Positions 34,012 through 47,726 of a DNA stretch of 64,000 nucleotides are shown here, one piece after another. The notes beneath the pieces were generated by a model that saw nothing but the letters and a program-made list of their open reading frames with translations, made no database searches and had not been told where the DNA came from. This DNA is from Microplitis mediator. Its lineage: Eukaryota; Arthropoda; Insecta; Hymenoptera; Braconidae. Numbering within the stretch: the first letter of the stretch is position 1; each line of letters opens with the position of its first letter. The stretch lies in assembly GCF_029852145.1 (NCBI RefSeq), contig NC_079979.1, positions 1,086,501 to 1,150,500 of the forward strand, read 5' to 3'. The position numbers were made by a program, and so were the translations under genes.

Positions 34012-35277
34012 CCTAACGATTGACCTCACCATCAAATTCAACAAATATTTTACTTACTTATAAACCGGTCGCTATAATTGTCGCATAACTTGCGTCAGAG
34101 ACGGAAAATAAAAGTTATCAATTTCAGAACGATTATTTTGTAGGTAGAATTTTTATAAGACAAGTAAATTGTCTGAACTTATCGGCTGTTTGTCGATATC
34201 GGTATCACGAGTTTTCAAGTACAAAGTAATTATAAACAAAAACAAATTACGTTGTAAAAAAAATATTATTTTTTATTTATGCATTGAATGTGAATTTTGA
34301 TTAAAAACAATCGATATCTTTCTTCTATTATTTGAAAATAAATCAATAAAGGGGTAAAAAAATCGGTTATAAACTGGACCTTATAGTTTGAGAATAATAT
34401 CTAGTCTCAATCTCCAAGGCTTTTAAATAATTTATTTTTCAAATTAAAACAATCAAACATTTTTATAAATTTTGAATTGTCCCTCACATCAGTCTATCCA
34501 ATATGTCAGAAACATTTGATTCTAGATCAATTTCTGACCTCTAAAAATTGAAGGTAAAAGTCTTGATTTGAAAATTAGTCCAACCGCATGTCTTAATTCT
34601 AATAGCTTTCCACGTTATGGATGTTTGAAGTTCCAAAAATAAATTTTTACCATAATTGTAAATTTTTTTTTCTGCCATTTCTACCTATATTAGGGGGGGC
34701 GCAAAAAAACCGACCATTTTTTTTTTCCGATCTCGCATGAAAATTTGTTGGTTTACAATGTTTTGAGAAGCTTCTCCAATAATCAACTTAATAAAATATT
34801 TTCAAGAAGTCGCTCACGAGTTTTTAAAATATCACAAATGATCGAAATTCGGATTTTTATTCCTAAATTTTTTCTTTCTCGTGGCAGCAATAGTTTACAT
34901 TTGTAAAATCATGACTATGCTGGAAATTTCAGCGCAAAATTTAAATATAATTTAATTTAATCTTATAATCTATTGGTCCTAGGCGGATTTCCTTGCAATA
35001 AAAATTGTAGCCAGAAGTCTCATTTTCAAAGCGAGCCCAATCCCCTTTCTTAATTTTCATAAGTATCTAAGTTACGGAATCCTAAAGTTGAGAAAATTTT
35101 TTGACAAACTATGACAAGGAAAAATATATTACAAAATAATGACCATTTTTTATTTTGATAGCGCAATACTATTTATTCATTTGTTTATGCGTCTTACATA
35201 ATTCTACTTGGAGGAATAATTTGATAGATGTTGAAATTAAATTATTGAAATCTCGAATTGGAAATTCCACCAATTGT

Positions 35278-36241
35278 TTATTTTGGCCAACAAGTCCTCT
35301 CGTAGCTATCAAAACGGCAGTAGAATCCTTCGCAGCACCCTTTCATGCTAAAACACTGTAATTAAAATTCTTACATTAACGAAAGGAATATCATCAGGTT
35401 TACTTTTCTTAATTTCATTAGGTACAGGCTCGACGATGAATTATGAGAGCAGTTCCTATATTTATAAGAATAGTTCCTATAATAGTATGGAAACAGTTCC
35501 CACAATGCTATTGGAATAGTTCCTATACCATTATTGCAATCATTCCCATAATATTATGGGAATGGTTCCCATGCCATTATGGGTATGTTCCCATAACGAT
35601 ATAGAAATAGTTTCCATACCGTTACGGGAATGGTTCCCATGCCATTATGAGAATGAATCCCATGCCATTATGGGAATGGTTCCCACAATGATATAAGAAT
35701 AGTTCACATACCATTACGGGAATGGTTTCCGTAATGATATAGGAATAATTTTTATAATATCATGGAATGGTTCCCATATTAGCGAAGGATCTATTCTCAT
35801 ATATTATGGGAACTATCCCTATAATAGCATGGGTATAATACCTGTAATAGTATGGGTATAATTCCTATACCATTATGGAAACTATTACCATAATGCATAG
35901 CAAGAGTTCTCCTAATTTTCTTTTCGTGTAGTTTAATGTACTTCACAAAGTGGAGAAATGGTTAAAAGTTAGCGATATACCCGAAAAAAAAGCGAGTATT
36001 TATGAATCGCAAATTCGTCGCTTTCGTACTAGAGTAGGTTTGCAAAAATCTTCTTTAATTTTTTTTTCCGTTGGAATTAAAATTCTCAAATGTTAAGTTG
36101 CGACAATCTTTTATTATAACTCTATACGTAAAAAATCTTTAAACTTACTGGATCACCCCAACAAGCTTTGTCAATCTTTTCATTCACCACAAGCCCAATC
36201 AATAACGTAAATATTGATAACAGTAAAATAATTTTTGACAT
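35278..36241 (-). CDS. Knottin-like secreted peptide gene G
   Basis: Exon 1 is 36149-36241 (31 codons: MSKIILL signal peptide, ending NEKIDKACWGDP). Exon 2 is 35278-35355 (25 codons plus stop, starting CFSMKGCCEGFY, ending WPK). The phase-0 intron 35356-36148 is the shortest among satellite-bearing copies. The spacing is C-X4-C-X5-CC-X4-C-X8-C; the last loop is charged (RFDSYERT). AATAAA at 35177-35172. Exon 1 and upstream belong to a segmental duplication shared with gene D; exon 2 resembles F, so the gene is mosaic relative to D. Confidence 0.85.
35440..35930. repeat. 23-bp palindromic satellite, about 0.5 kb (gene G intron)
   Basis: Short version: the two array ends are kept and the middle is missing compared with D, E and H. 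Confidence 0.9.
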
Positions 36242-36651
36242 TTTGATTTCCTTTGTTGACTTTTGAAACTAAAACATGTATTTAACTTTAATTAATAATT
36301 CCGTTGAAACTATTGCATTTACAAGAAACATCATGATTACTTTTTTTATAGGGAATTTAGTTCTCTAAAATCTTTATTCTTGTCATTTTTTTCATATCTC
36401 TAATAGTTTATCCGTAATTTTGATTTAAAAATAAATAAATCGTTAAATCGGTTCGAATTCAATTTTTTCGATCGTGGTTATGAAAGTTATAAATTACAGG
36501 CAAACTATTATAGATACGTTAAAAAAGTACTGAAATGAATTTGTCGGGAATATAATTTTCTAAAAAAAAGTGACTTGATTTTTTTTTCATAAGATCAATA
36601 ATTTCAAAGTTATGTATGATTGAAAATATAAAAGCTAAAATAATTTCTTAC

Positions 36652-36730
36652 CGATCGTTGATGTTTGTCAAGGTTTTGGTAACTTCTGTCGTCTTTGTAA
36701 TCAGTAGGAGCAGCAAGCGAACTTTAAATA
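36652..36730 (-). promoter_or_regulatory. Gene G promoter and noncoding first exon
   Basis: TATTTAAA at 36730-36723 (minus). CGATCG|GTAAG donor at 36652/36651. The conserved CCGGTTTATAAGC block lies at about 36770-36785. Confidence 0.7.
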
Positions 36731-36986
36731 CCTAACGATTACCCTCACCATCAAATTCAACAAATGTTTTGCTTATAAACCGGTCGCTAATTGTCGCATA
36801 ACTTGCGTCAGAGACGGAAAATAAAAGTTATCAATTTCAGAACGATTATTTTGTAGGTAGAATTTTTATAAGATAAGTAAATTGTCTGAACTTATCGGCT
36901 GTTTGTCAATATCGGTATCACGAGTTTTCAAGTACAAAGTAATTATAAAAAAAAACAAATTACGTTATAAAAAAAATATAATTTTT

Positions 36987-37640
36987 AACTCCCCGCTAAG
37001 AAAATTGTAAATTTTCCTAAATTCGGGAAGTTATTGGTTTCGGTCCGATTTACGAAAATCGAATTTCCATCAGATGTCGACGTTTCGAGGTCCTAGGAAG
37101 CTATCCTGACTAATTTCACGATGATGTCCGAGTGTATGTATGTGTGTACGTACGTACGTACGTACGTACGTATGTATGTATGTAAATATTCATAACTCTT
37201 GAACGGATGAACCGATTTTGATCGTTAAGGTGTCATTCGACGCGGCTTGTTAATGTCTTGAGGCCGTAAGAATTTGAACTTAATCGGTAGGGTGCGTTCA
37301 GAGATATTTCGAAAATAAATTTTTTCAAAAATGTTTTATTTGGATAACTTTTAATTTGCTCGATGGATTGATTCCAAAATCTAATCAGCTCTAAAACTCT
37401 ATAAGCCGCGTCGAATGCCACCTCAACCATCAAAATCGGTTCATTCGTTCAAGAGATATCGTGGGAGAAAGAAATGCTGAAAAATGGTTTTTTACAAAAC
37501 AATGGCATACAAAAGTATTTGCGAGCTCGAAGAGCTCGAAAATGTATTCACAATAATGTTTTCGAGCTCAACGAGCTCGAAAACAGCGGGAAGTTTTGGG
37601 GCTGGCCCGCAGGGTCAACTGACAGACCGATTTTTTTTTT
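36987..37640 (+). mobile_element. Family X repeat (G-H spacer)
   Basis: Equivalent in position to 21539-22345 but lacking about 150 bp of internal modules. It carries an extended GTAC microsatellite (about 37143-37183). The frame at 37474-37666 crosses the GAGCTC words and is not a gene. Confidence 0.75.
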
Positions 37641-38648
37641 TTGCATTGAATGTTAATTTTGATTAAAAACGATCGATATCTTTACTTCTATTATTTGGAA
37701 GTAAATCAATAAAGGGGTAAAAAAATCGGTTATAAACTGGACTTTATAGTTTGAGAATAATATCTAGTCTCAATCTCCAAGGCTTTTAAATAATTTATTT
37801 TTTAAATTAAAACAATCGAACATTTTTATAAATTTTGTTTTGTCCCTCACAACAGTCTATCCATATAGATCGATATCTCAGAAACTTTTGATTCTAGATC
37901 AAACTCTGACCTCTAAAAATTGAAGGAAAAAGTGTTGATTTGAAAATAAGTCTAACCGCATGTCTTAATTCTAATAGCTTTCCACGTTATGGATGTTTAA
38001 AGTTCCAAAAATAAATTTTTACCATAACTGTAAATTTTTTTTTCTGCCATCTATATCGATATTAGGGGGGCGCAAAAAAACCGACTATTTTTATTTTTCA
38101 ATCTCGCATGAAAATTTGTGGGTTTACGATGTTTTGAGAAGCTTCTCCAATAATCGGCTCAATAAAATATTTTCAAGAGGTCTCTCACGAATTTTTAAAA
38201 TATCACAAATGATCGAAATTCGGATTTTTATTCCTAAATTTTTTCTTTCTCGTGGCAGCAATAGTTTATATTTGTAAAATCATGACTATGCTAAAAATTT
38301 CAGCGCAAAGTTTAAATATAATTTAATTTAATCTTGTAATCTATTGGTCCTAGGCGGATTTCCTTGCAATAAAAATTGTAGCCAGAAGTCTTATTTTCAA
38401 AGCAAGCCCAATCCCCTTTCTTAATTTTCATAAGTATCTAAGTTATTGATTCCTAAAGTTGAGAAAATTTTTTAACAAACTGTGACAAGGAAAAATATAT
38501 TACACAATAATGACCATTTTTTATTGTGATAGCGCAATACTATTTATTCATGTGTTTATGCGTCTTATATAATTTTACTTGGAGGAATAATTTAATAGAT
38601 GTTGAAATTAAATTATTGAAACCACGAATTGGAAATTCCACCAATTGT

Positions 38649-40543
38649 TTATTTTGGCCAACAACTCCCATCGAGGCCATTTAAAAAGCAGTTAAATCCT
38701 TCACAGCACCCGCTGTTGCTAAGACACTGTAATTAAAATTCTTACATTAAAGAAAGGAATATCATCAGATTTACTTTTCTTAATTTCATTAGGTACAGGC
38801 TCGACGATGAATTATGAGAGCAGTTCCTATATTTATAAGAATAGTTCCTATAATAGTATGGAAACAGTTCCCACAATGCTATTGGAATAGTTCCTATACC
38901 ATTATTGCAATCATTCCCATAATATTATGGGAATGGTTCCCATGCCATTATGGGTATGTTCCCATAACGATATAGAAATAGTTTCCATACCGTTACGGGA
39001 ATAGTTCCCATGCCATTATGGGAATGAATCTCATGCCATTATGGGAATGGTTCCCATAACGATATAGAAATAGTTTCCATACCGTTACGGGAATAGTTCC
39101 CATGCCATTATGGGAATAAATCTCATATCATTACGGGAATGGTTCCCATGCCATTACGGGAATGGTTCCCATGCCATTATGGGAATGATTTCCATGCCAT
39201 TATGAGAATGGTTCCCACAATGATATAGGAATAGCTCCCATATCATTATAGGAATGGTTTCCGTAATATTATAGGAACGGTTCCCATGCCATTATTAGAA
39301 CGGTTCCCATGACATTATGGGAACGAATCCCATGCCATTATGAGAACAAATCTCATGCCATTATTGGAACGGTTCCCATAATGATATAGGAATAGTTCCC
39401 ATGATGATATAGAAATAGTTCCCATGATAATATAGGAATAGTTTCCATGATGATATAGGAATAGTTTCCATATCATTATGGGAATGGTTTCCGTAATATT
39501 ATAGAAACGGTTCCCATGCCATAATTAGAACGGTTACCACGCCCTTATGGGAACAAATCCCATGCAATTATTGGAAGGTTCCCATGCCATTATGGGAATG
39601 GTTCCCATAACGATATAGAAATAGTTCCCATACCATTATGGGAATGGTTCCCATAATGATGTAAAAATAGTTCCCATATCATTATAGGAATGGTTTCCGT
39701 AATATTATAGGAACGGTTCACATGCCATTATGGGAACGAATCCCATGCCATTATAGAAACGAATCCCATGCCATTATGGGATTGGTTCCCATAATGATAT
39801 TGGAATAGTTCCCATATCCTTATGGGAATGGTTTCCGTAATATTATAGAAACGGTTCCCATGCCATCTTTAGAACGGTTCCCATGCCATTATGGGAACGA
39901 ATCCTATGCCATTATGGGAACGAATCCCATGCCGTTATGGGAATGGTTTCCATGCCATTATGGGAATGGTTCCCATAACTATATAGAAAAAGTTCCTATA
40001 CCATTGCGGGAATGATATAGAAGTAGTTTTTATAATATCATGGGAACGGTTCCCATATTAGCGAAGGATCTATTCTTATATATTATGGGAACCATCCCTA
40101 TAATAGTATGGGTATAATTCCTGTACTAGTATGGGTATAATTCCTATAATAGTACGGGTATAATTCCTTTACCATTATGGGAAGTATTTCCATAATCCAT
40201 AGCAAGAGTTCCCCTAATTTTCTTTCCGTGCAGTTTCATATGCTTCAAAAAGTAGAGAAATGGTTAAAAGTTAGCGAGATACCCGAAAAAAAAGCGAGCA
40301 TTTATGAATCGCAAATTCGTCGCTTTCGCATCTAAGTAGGTGTGCAAAAATCTTCTTTAATTTTTTTTTCTGTTGGAATTGAAATTCTCAAATGTTCAGT
40401 TGCGACAATCTTTTATTATAACTCTATACGTAAGAAATCTTTAAACTTACTGGTTTATAATAACAAGCTTCGTCAATCTTTTCATTCACCACAAGCCCAA
40501 TCAATAACGTAAATATTGATAACAGTAAAATAATTTTTGACAT
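38649..40543 (-). CDS. Knottin-like secreted peptide gene H (coding duplicate of E)
   Basis: Exon 1 is 40451-40543 and exon 2 is 38649-38726, joined across the phase-0 intron 38727-40450 (GTAAGT to ATTACAG). Both exons are identical to those of gene E, so the predicted 56-residue product is the same. Flanks and intron also match E closely, with a 138-bp difference in satellite length. AATAAA at 38548-38543. The identical coding copies suggest recent duplication or gene conversion; a dosage role is possible but not shown. Confidence 0.85.
38800..40240. repeat. 23-bp palindromic satellite, about 1.4 kb (gene H intron)
   Basis: Unit order follows gene E, with an additional block of six units around 39680-39820. 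Confidence 0.9.
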
Positions 40544-40953
40544 TTTGATTTCCTTTGTTGACTTTTAAAACTAAAACATGTATTCAACTTTAATTAATAA
40601 TTCCGTTGAAACTATTGCATTTACAAGAAACTTCACAATTACATTTTTTATAGAGAATTTAGTTCTCTGAAATCTTTATTCTTGTCATTTTTTTCATATC
40701 TCTAATAGTTTATCCGTAATTTTGATTTCAAAATAAATAAATCGTTAAATCGGTTCGAATTCAATTTTTTCGATCGTGGTTATGAAAGTTATAAATTACA
40801 GGCAAACTATTATAGATACGTTAAAAAAGTACTGAAATGAATTTGTAGGGAATAAAATTTTCTAAAAAAAAGTGACTCGATTTTTTTTTCATAAGATCAA
40901 TAATTTCAAAGTTATGTATGATTGAAAATATAAAAGCTAAAATAATTTCTTAC

Positions 40954-41031
40954 CAATCGTTGATGTTTGTCAAGGTTTTGGTAACTTCTGTCGACTTTGC
41001 AATCAATAGGAGCAAGAAGCGAATTTAAATA
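40954..41031 (-). promoter_or_regulatory. Gene H promoter and noncoding first exon
   Basis: TATTTAAA at 41031-41024 (minus). The exon ends CGATTG|GTAAG (C to T change next to the donor compared with E), and the region just after the TATA is slightly altered (GCTTCTTGCTCC). Confidence 0.65.
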
Positions 41032-42293
41032 CTAAACGATTACCCTCACCATCAAATTCAACAAATATTTTACTTATCAACCGGTCGCTAAATGTTGCAT
41101 AACTTGCGTCAGAGACGGAAAATAAAAGTTATCAATTTCAGAACGATTATTTTGTGAATAGAATTTTTATCAGAAAAATGGCCTGAGCTGATTGGCTGTT
41201 TGTCGATATCGGTATCACGAGTTTTCAAGTACAAAGTAATTATAAACAAAAACAAATTACGTTGTAAAAAAAATATAATTTTTTTTTATGCATTGAATGT
41301 TAATTTTGATTAAAAACGATCGATATCTTACTTCTATTATTTGGAAGTAAATCAGTAAAGGGGTAAAAAAATTGGTTATAAACTGGACTTTATAGTTTAA
41401 GAATAATATCTAGTCTCAATCTCCAAGGCTTTTAAATAATTTATTTTTTGAATTAAAACAATCGAACATTTTTATAAATTTTGTATTGTCCCTCACAATA
41501 GTCTATCCATATAGATCAAAATCTCAGAAACTTTTCATTCTAGATCGAACTCTGACCTCTAAAAATTGAAGGTAAAAGTCTTGATTTGAAAATTAGTCCA
41601 ACCGCATGTCTTAATTCTAATAGCTTTCCATGTTATGGATGTTTGAAGTTTCAAAAATAAATTTTTACCATAACTGTAAATTGGATTTTCTGCCATCTCT
41701 ATCTATATTAGGGGGGCGCAATAAAACCGACTATTTTTTTATTTTTCGATCTCGCATGAAAATTTGTGGGTTTACGATGTTTTGAGAAGCTTCTCCAAAA
41801 ATCAGCTCAATAAAATATTTTTAAGAGGTCGCTCACGAATTTTTAAAATATCACAAATGATCGAAATTCGGATTTTTATTTCTAAATTTTTTCTTTCTTG
41901 TGGCAGCAATAGTTTATATTTGTAAAATCATGACTATGCTAAAAATTTCAGCGCAAAGTTTAAATATAATTTAATATCTTTAAATCTAGTGGTCCTAGGC
42001 GGATTTCCTTGCAATAAAAATTGTAGCCAGAAGTCTCATTTTCAAAGCAAGCCCAATCCCCTTTCTTAATTTTCATAAGTATCTAAGTTATTGATTCCTA
42101 AAGTTGAGAAAATTTTTTAACAAACTATGACAAGGAAAAATATATTACACAATAATGACCATTTTTTATTGTGATAGCGCAATACTATTTATTCATTTGT
42201 TTATGCGTCTTACATAATTTTACTTGGAGGAATAATTTAATAGATGTTGAAATTAAATTATTGAAATCTCGAATTGAAAATTCCACCAATTGT

Positions 42294-42362
42294 TTATTTT
42301 GGCCAACAACTCTCCTCGAAGCCACCGAAAGAGCAGTAGAGTCCTTCACAGCACCCGCTGTC
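42294..42362 (-). pseudogene. Truncated exon 2, copy I
   Basis: The 3' part of an exon 2 (from the GGGTGCTGTG region through WPK and stop) is intact and close to F, including AATAAA at 42193-42188. The acceptor and the first cysteine codons are replaced at 42363 by a GATATGGCC-type word array. It is the duplicate of F exon 2 at an offset of 15,431 bp. Open frames crossing the junction (42171-42554) are accidental. Confidence 0.8.
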
Positions 42363-42860
42363 AAATCAAATATGGACATATCAGATCATATCAGGCCAGA
42401 TATGAATATATCAAAAATTTTGATATGGCCTTATCAACTCAAAAGACCACTTGCTATGAGCAAAGCTGGACACAAAAAGCACCGGTCGAACGTTAACGCG
42501 CTCTTTTATAGTCAGAACTGCCGCACAAATCATGTGACAGTTCTGTCCCGATGACAAACGGAGGCGCACGATGCCAGCATCGTAACAGTATCTGTATCGC
42601 CAGCGTGAGGATCCGTATTGCTAAATTGGCTATGCGTATCATCGTTCTCGGTTGCCGGATGCCTAAATACAGAGTTTGCGCAATAGTCATGTCAGCGATT
42701 CATAAAATGCCTAAAATAAGGATACGGATCGTCATTTTGACGATCCACTGTGACGATACTCTGTATAGCTGAATTGGCTATACGGCGTATCGTTAAGTAA
42801 GATGACTTTACAGCGTATAGCCAGAATAGCGATACGTGTACTTAATCTGGCGTTATTTTT
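42363..42860. repeat. Two word arrays without a gene
   Basis: 42363-42450 carries CATATCAGGCCAGATATG words like the element at 33076. 42560-42840 carries GCTATACG/CGTATCG words (GCGATACG, GGATCCGTAT, TTGGCTATAC) and is richer in GC than its surroundings. Several overlapping short frames on both strands here reflect low stop density, not genes. Confidence 0.5.
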
Positions 42861-42864
42861 CTCT

Positions 42865-43425
42865 CCATGTACTTTTCTTGCTTGAAAATGAATAAATAGG
42901 GAGATGAAGAAATCGCTCAAAATTTAAGCTTTAATTTGAGACTAATTTCAAGTCTTAATCTCTACAGACTTTGAGATAATTAATTTTCATATGTAAAATC
43001 ATGAAATGTTTAAAAAAAATCTGGGCGTCGATTGGCCCTGCGGGCCAGCCCCAGAACTTTCCGCTGTTTTCGAGCTCAAGGTGCTTGAAAACATTGTTGC
43101 TCTTCAAGCTCGACAATACTATTACATGCAATTGTTTTTTCATGAACTTTTCAAGCTCTAACAAGTTACGTTTTATGCTAGAGTTTGAAAAGTTAAGAAT
43201 CGAAAATCGTTAATGAAGGAGCGACTTTTAAATTTTCATTCCCGATTATGTTTTATGAAATAAATGGCAGCAAATGAGGCAGAAATCAATGTCCGTGATC
43301 AAAGTCAAGATTTGAATGATTTTTGCCTTAGGTTAGAGCAATTATCTATGAAATATCCGAGAAAAATATCAAAAACTAGTTTTTTTCAATTTTTTGCTGA
43401 TTATATGATTTAAACTAACTAACTA
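42865..43425 (-). repeat. Family X long-form 3' part
   Basis: Contains the CTGGGCGTCGATTGGCCCTGCGG landmark (43018-43040), GAGCTC/GAGCTTG inverted words, and the segment ending GAGAAAAATATCAAAAAC. Nearly the same block occurs at 62590-63050. Confidence 0.7.
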
Positions 43426-44214
43426 CCCGGGAAAAACGGATTAGATCTATTTATATCTGGTTAGATATGGGATTTGAGATGTAATCAGATCTAGTTATAT
43501 CTGATCAGATCTAAACAGATATAACTATATCTGAATTGAAAAATACATCAGACCTGATCAGATCTAGTCATATCTGATCAGATCTAAACAGATATAACTA
43601 GATCTGAATTGCAAAATGCATTAGACATGAAAAGGTCTTATCATATCTGGCCAGATCTAAACAGATATAACTAGATCTGGATTGCAAAATGCATTAGACA
43701 TGAAAAGGTCTTATCATATCTGGCCAGATCTAAACAGATATAACTAGATCTGGATTGCAAAATGCATTAGACATGAAAAGGTCTTATCATATCTGGCCAG
43801 ATCTAAACAGATATAACTATATCTGGATTGCAAAATACATTAGACATGAAAAGGTCTTATCATATCTGGCCAGATATAACTATATCGAAGTTGTCAACAG
43901 CATCAGATTCGATCAGATCTGATTAAGTAGTTATGCATATATTATAGTAAATCATATAAAGGATGAATAATAATGGGTCTTTAATTCTTTTACCATTTTA
44001 TTTATTGACAAACATATTCCATTACATATTTGTTAAAGATTATAATTGATACATGTAAATATTTTCAACTAGCTTCTATTTAATAATTTTTTTTTTAGTA
44101 ATTGATCAAGACAGATACGCAAAAAGTAAAAAAAAAAATAGTATTGGCTGAATATTGTTCCATAAAAATGTAATTTTTATTGATGTGATTATTTATCTAT
44201 TATTTTTTTTTTCC

Positions 44215-44445
44215 TTAATAAATTTTGTGTAAGTTATTTGGAGCTTGACATAAATAATTTTCAACTTTTATAAGAGTATTCATCGATTTAATATCTTTGA
44301 ATTTAATCAAACAGAATTCGTTTTGTAGCTCAACTGGTATTATATGATTTATTTTTTCTCTACAATTGTGATTAAAAAATATTTTTACATGCATGACGCG
44401 ATAATACTGTAAAGATAAATATAAGTTGTTGTCAATAACAAAAAA
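44215..44445 (-). other. Possible protein remnant inside the 2.57-kb element
   Basis: Minus-strand frame including VELQNEFCLIKFKDIKS and LIKVENYLCQAPNNLHKIY before a stop at 44215. It lies in the non-repetitive centre of the element, where the 799-bp element also carries a frame. I do not recognise it. It could be a decayed transposon protein. Confidence 0.25.
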
Positions 44446-45449
44446 ATCTGGGCGTCGGTTGACCCTGCGGGCCAGCCCCAAAACTTCCCGCTGTTTTCGA
44501 GCTCAAAGAGCTTGAAAACATCACTGTGAATATATTTTCGAGCTTGAAAATGCTATTACATGGAATCATTATTTTATGAGCTTTTCAAGCTCTCACAAGT
44601 TACATTTTATGCTAGAGTTTGAAAAGTTAAGAATCGAAAATCATTAATGAATGAAGCGGCTTTTAAATTTTTATTATCGATTATGTTCTCTGAAATAAAT
44701 GTGTTGAGGCAGAAATCAATGTCAGTGAACAAAATCAAGATTTGAATGAGTTTTTACTTAGGTCAGAGCGATAATATATGGAATATCCGAGAAAAACATT
44801 AAAGACTGGGTTTTTCAATTTTTTGCTGACAATATGTTTAAAACTAAGGAACAAGTTATATGACATTATCTGATGATCGAAAGAGACTATAAAGAGAAAG
44901 AGTTGGTATGATTGCAGACACATTTTAGCACATTATATTTTGATTTATCTGGAAAAAATAACATACAATGTTATTTTTTTAACTTTTCAGCTCTGATATC
45001 TTTTGAACTAATCAACCGATTTTGACGTTTGAGGTGGCAATCGACGCGTTTTCTTGAATTCTAGAGCTGATTAAATTTTAAAATTGATCGGATCAGTCAC
45101 TTCAAAAATAATCGAAAAAAACCGTTTTCATCATTTCTTTCGCCATCGATATCTCTCGAACAAATTAACTGATTGAGATGGCTGAGGTCGCATTCGACGC
45201 GGCTTATAAAGTTCTAGAGCTGATTAGATATTGAAGTCGATCGTTTAAGTCGTTTCTGAGAAATCACTAATAAACTAAAAAAAAAAATTTTTTTTTTTTC
45301 GTAATTCGCCAATATTTTCGAGTCTGATTGATCAAATGATCTGAAATTTTCAGGAAAGTTGAGGGCCAATAAGCTCTTTCGATTGCCACCTCAACCATCC
45401 AAATCGATTCATTAGTTAAAAAGTTACAAAGAGTTTACATACACACACA

Positions 45450-45521
<72 letters not shown>

Positions 45522-45687
45522 TACATACATACATACACTCGGACATCATTCTGAAAATAGTCAGAATAGCTTCCTAGGACCTCAAAACGTCGACATCTGA
45601 TAAAAACTCGACTTTCGAAAATCGGGGTGAAAACAATAACTTCCCAATTTTTCGAAAATCGTCGATTTTCTTAGCGGGAAGTTAAAA
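44445..45687 (-). mobile_element. Family X repeat, long form, complete
   Basis: Minus orientation: starts AACTTCCCGCTAAGAAAATC near 45687, then an (AC)n tract (45437-45535), modules with CGCGTCGAATGC, an LTR-less AT region, the GAGCTTGAAAA words, and ends GGGGCTGGCCCGCAGGGTCAACCG at about 44450. About 1.24 kb, longer than the forms at 21539 and 28197. Confidence 0.75.
45437..45535. repeat. (AC)n/(ACAT)n microsatellite
   Basis: Uninterrupted AC repeats followed by ACAT repeats, part of family X. Confidence 0.95.
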
Positions 45688-46099
45688 AAATCGTATAGAA
45701 CCATATTTCACTTTTTCATTACTGGTAGTAATAATAACATTATATCTGGCCAGATCTCGTCAGATAGAGACAATTTAAAGATATGACCAGATCTAATAAG
45801 ATTAATTTTTCGTTATATCTGGCCAGATCTGGTCACATCTGAAAATATTATTTTTTAGTTATATCTGGCCAGATCTGATCATATCTGGCCAGATCTCGTC
45901 AGATAGAGACAATTTAAAGATCTGGCCAGATCTGCTAAGGCAGATCTTGCCAGATCTTTTTATATATGGCCAGATCTAATCCGTTTTTCCCGGGTAATTA
46001 GAAGACATTATATTATGATCGAAATGGACGATAAAGAGGAAAAGTTGGTATGATTTCAGACACATTTTAGTACATTATATATTGATTTATCCGGAAAAA

Positions 46100-47205
<1,106 letters not shown>

Positions 47206-47726
47206 CCCGCATGAAAAAAATTTATACTCTGAAATTATATCAGATAATATAATATTTATTATATTATAGTATAATTTATAATATAAATAATTATATATTT
47301 AAAAATAACTACTTTTTTGCCGTTTTCAATATAAAATTTTATATTTTAAAAGTATATCAATATAATATATAATTTTATATTTTGGCATATATTATCATTA
47401 TAAATACTCCATATAATATTAATTATATAAAAAAAATATATGTCATTATATAGTATCAATTTATAGGTTTATATATATTATGATTTTATAATTCAAATTA
47501 TATTATTAACAGTATAATATAATATATAATGCTCGTATATAAGCTTGTATATATTAAAAGATATACATGACAGTATATATTAACATATAAGTCGAAGTAT
47601 ATAATTTATAACTATTGTTTCATATGTAAATGTATCCTCTAAAACTTATTTCATTTTGAGTAATTATTTTTTTATATTAAATATTAATCATATAAATGAA
47701 AATTTATAGTCATAACGACTCTCTCT
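47206..47726. repeat. TATATAATATTATA word array
   Basis: Near-pure AT sequence of degenerate ATATAATATA/AAATTATATT words beginning CATCCCGCATGAAAAAAATTTATA, similar to the start at about 58710. No gene. Confidence 0.5.

Larger units (their letters stand above)
43426..45994. mobile_element. 2.57-kb word-array element, TIR CCCGGGAAAAACGGATTAGA, TA duplication
   Basis: CCCGGGAAAAACGGATTAGA and its inverse at 45975-45994, flanked by TA on both sides (43424-43425, 45995-45996). Interior at both ends: AGATCTGATCAGATCT / AACAGATATAACTATATCTG words, including four near-identical units of about 95 bp from 43600 to 43870. A complete minus-strand family X copy is nested inside (44445-45687). The related sequence near 56885-56900 shows the uninterrupted context. 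Confidence 0.85.
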
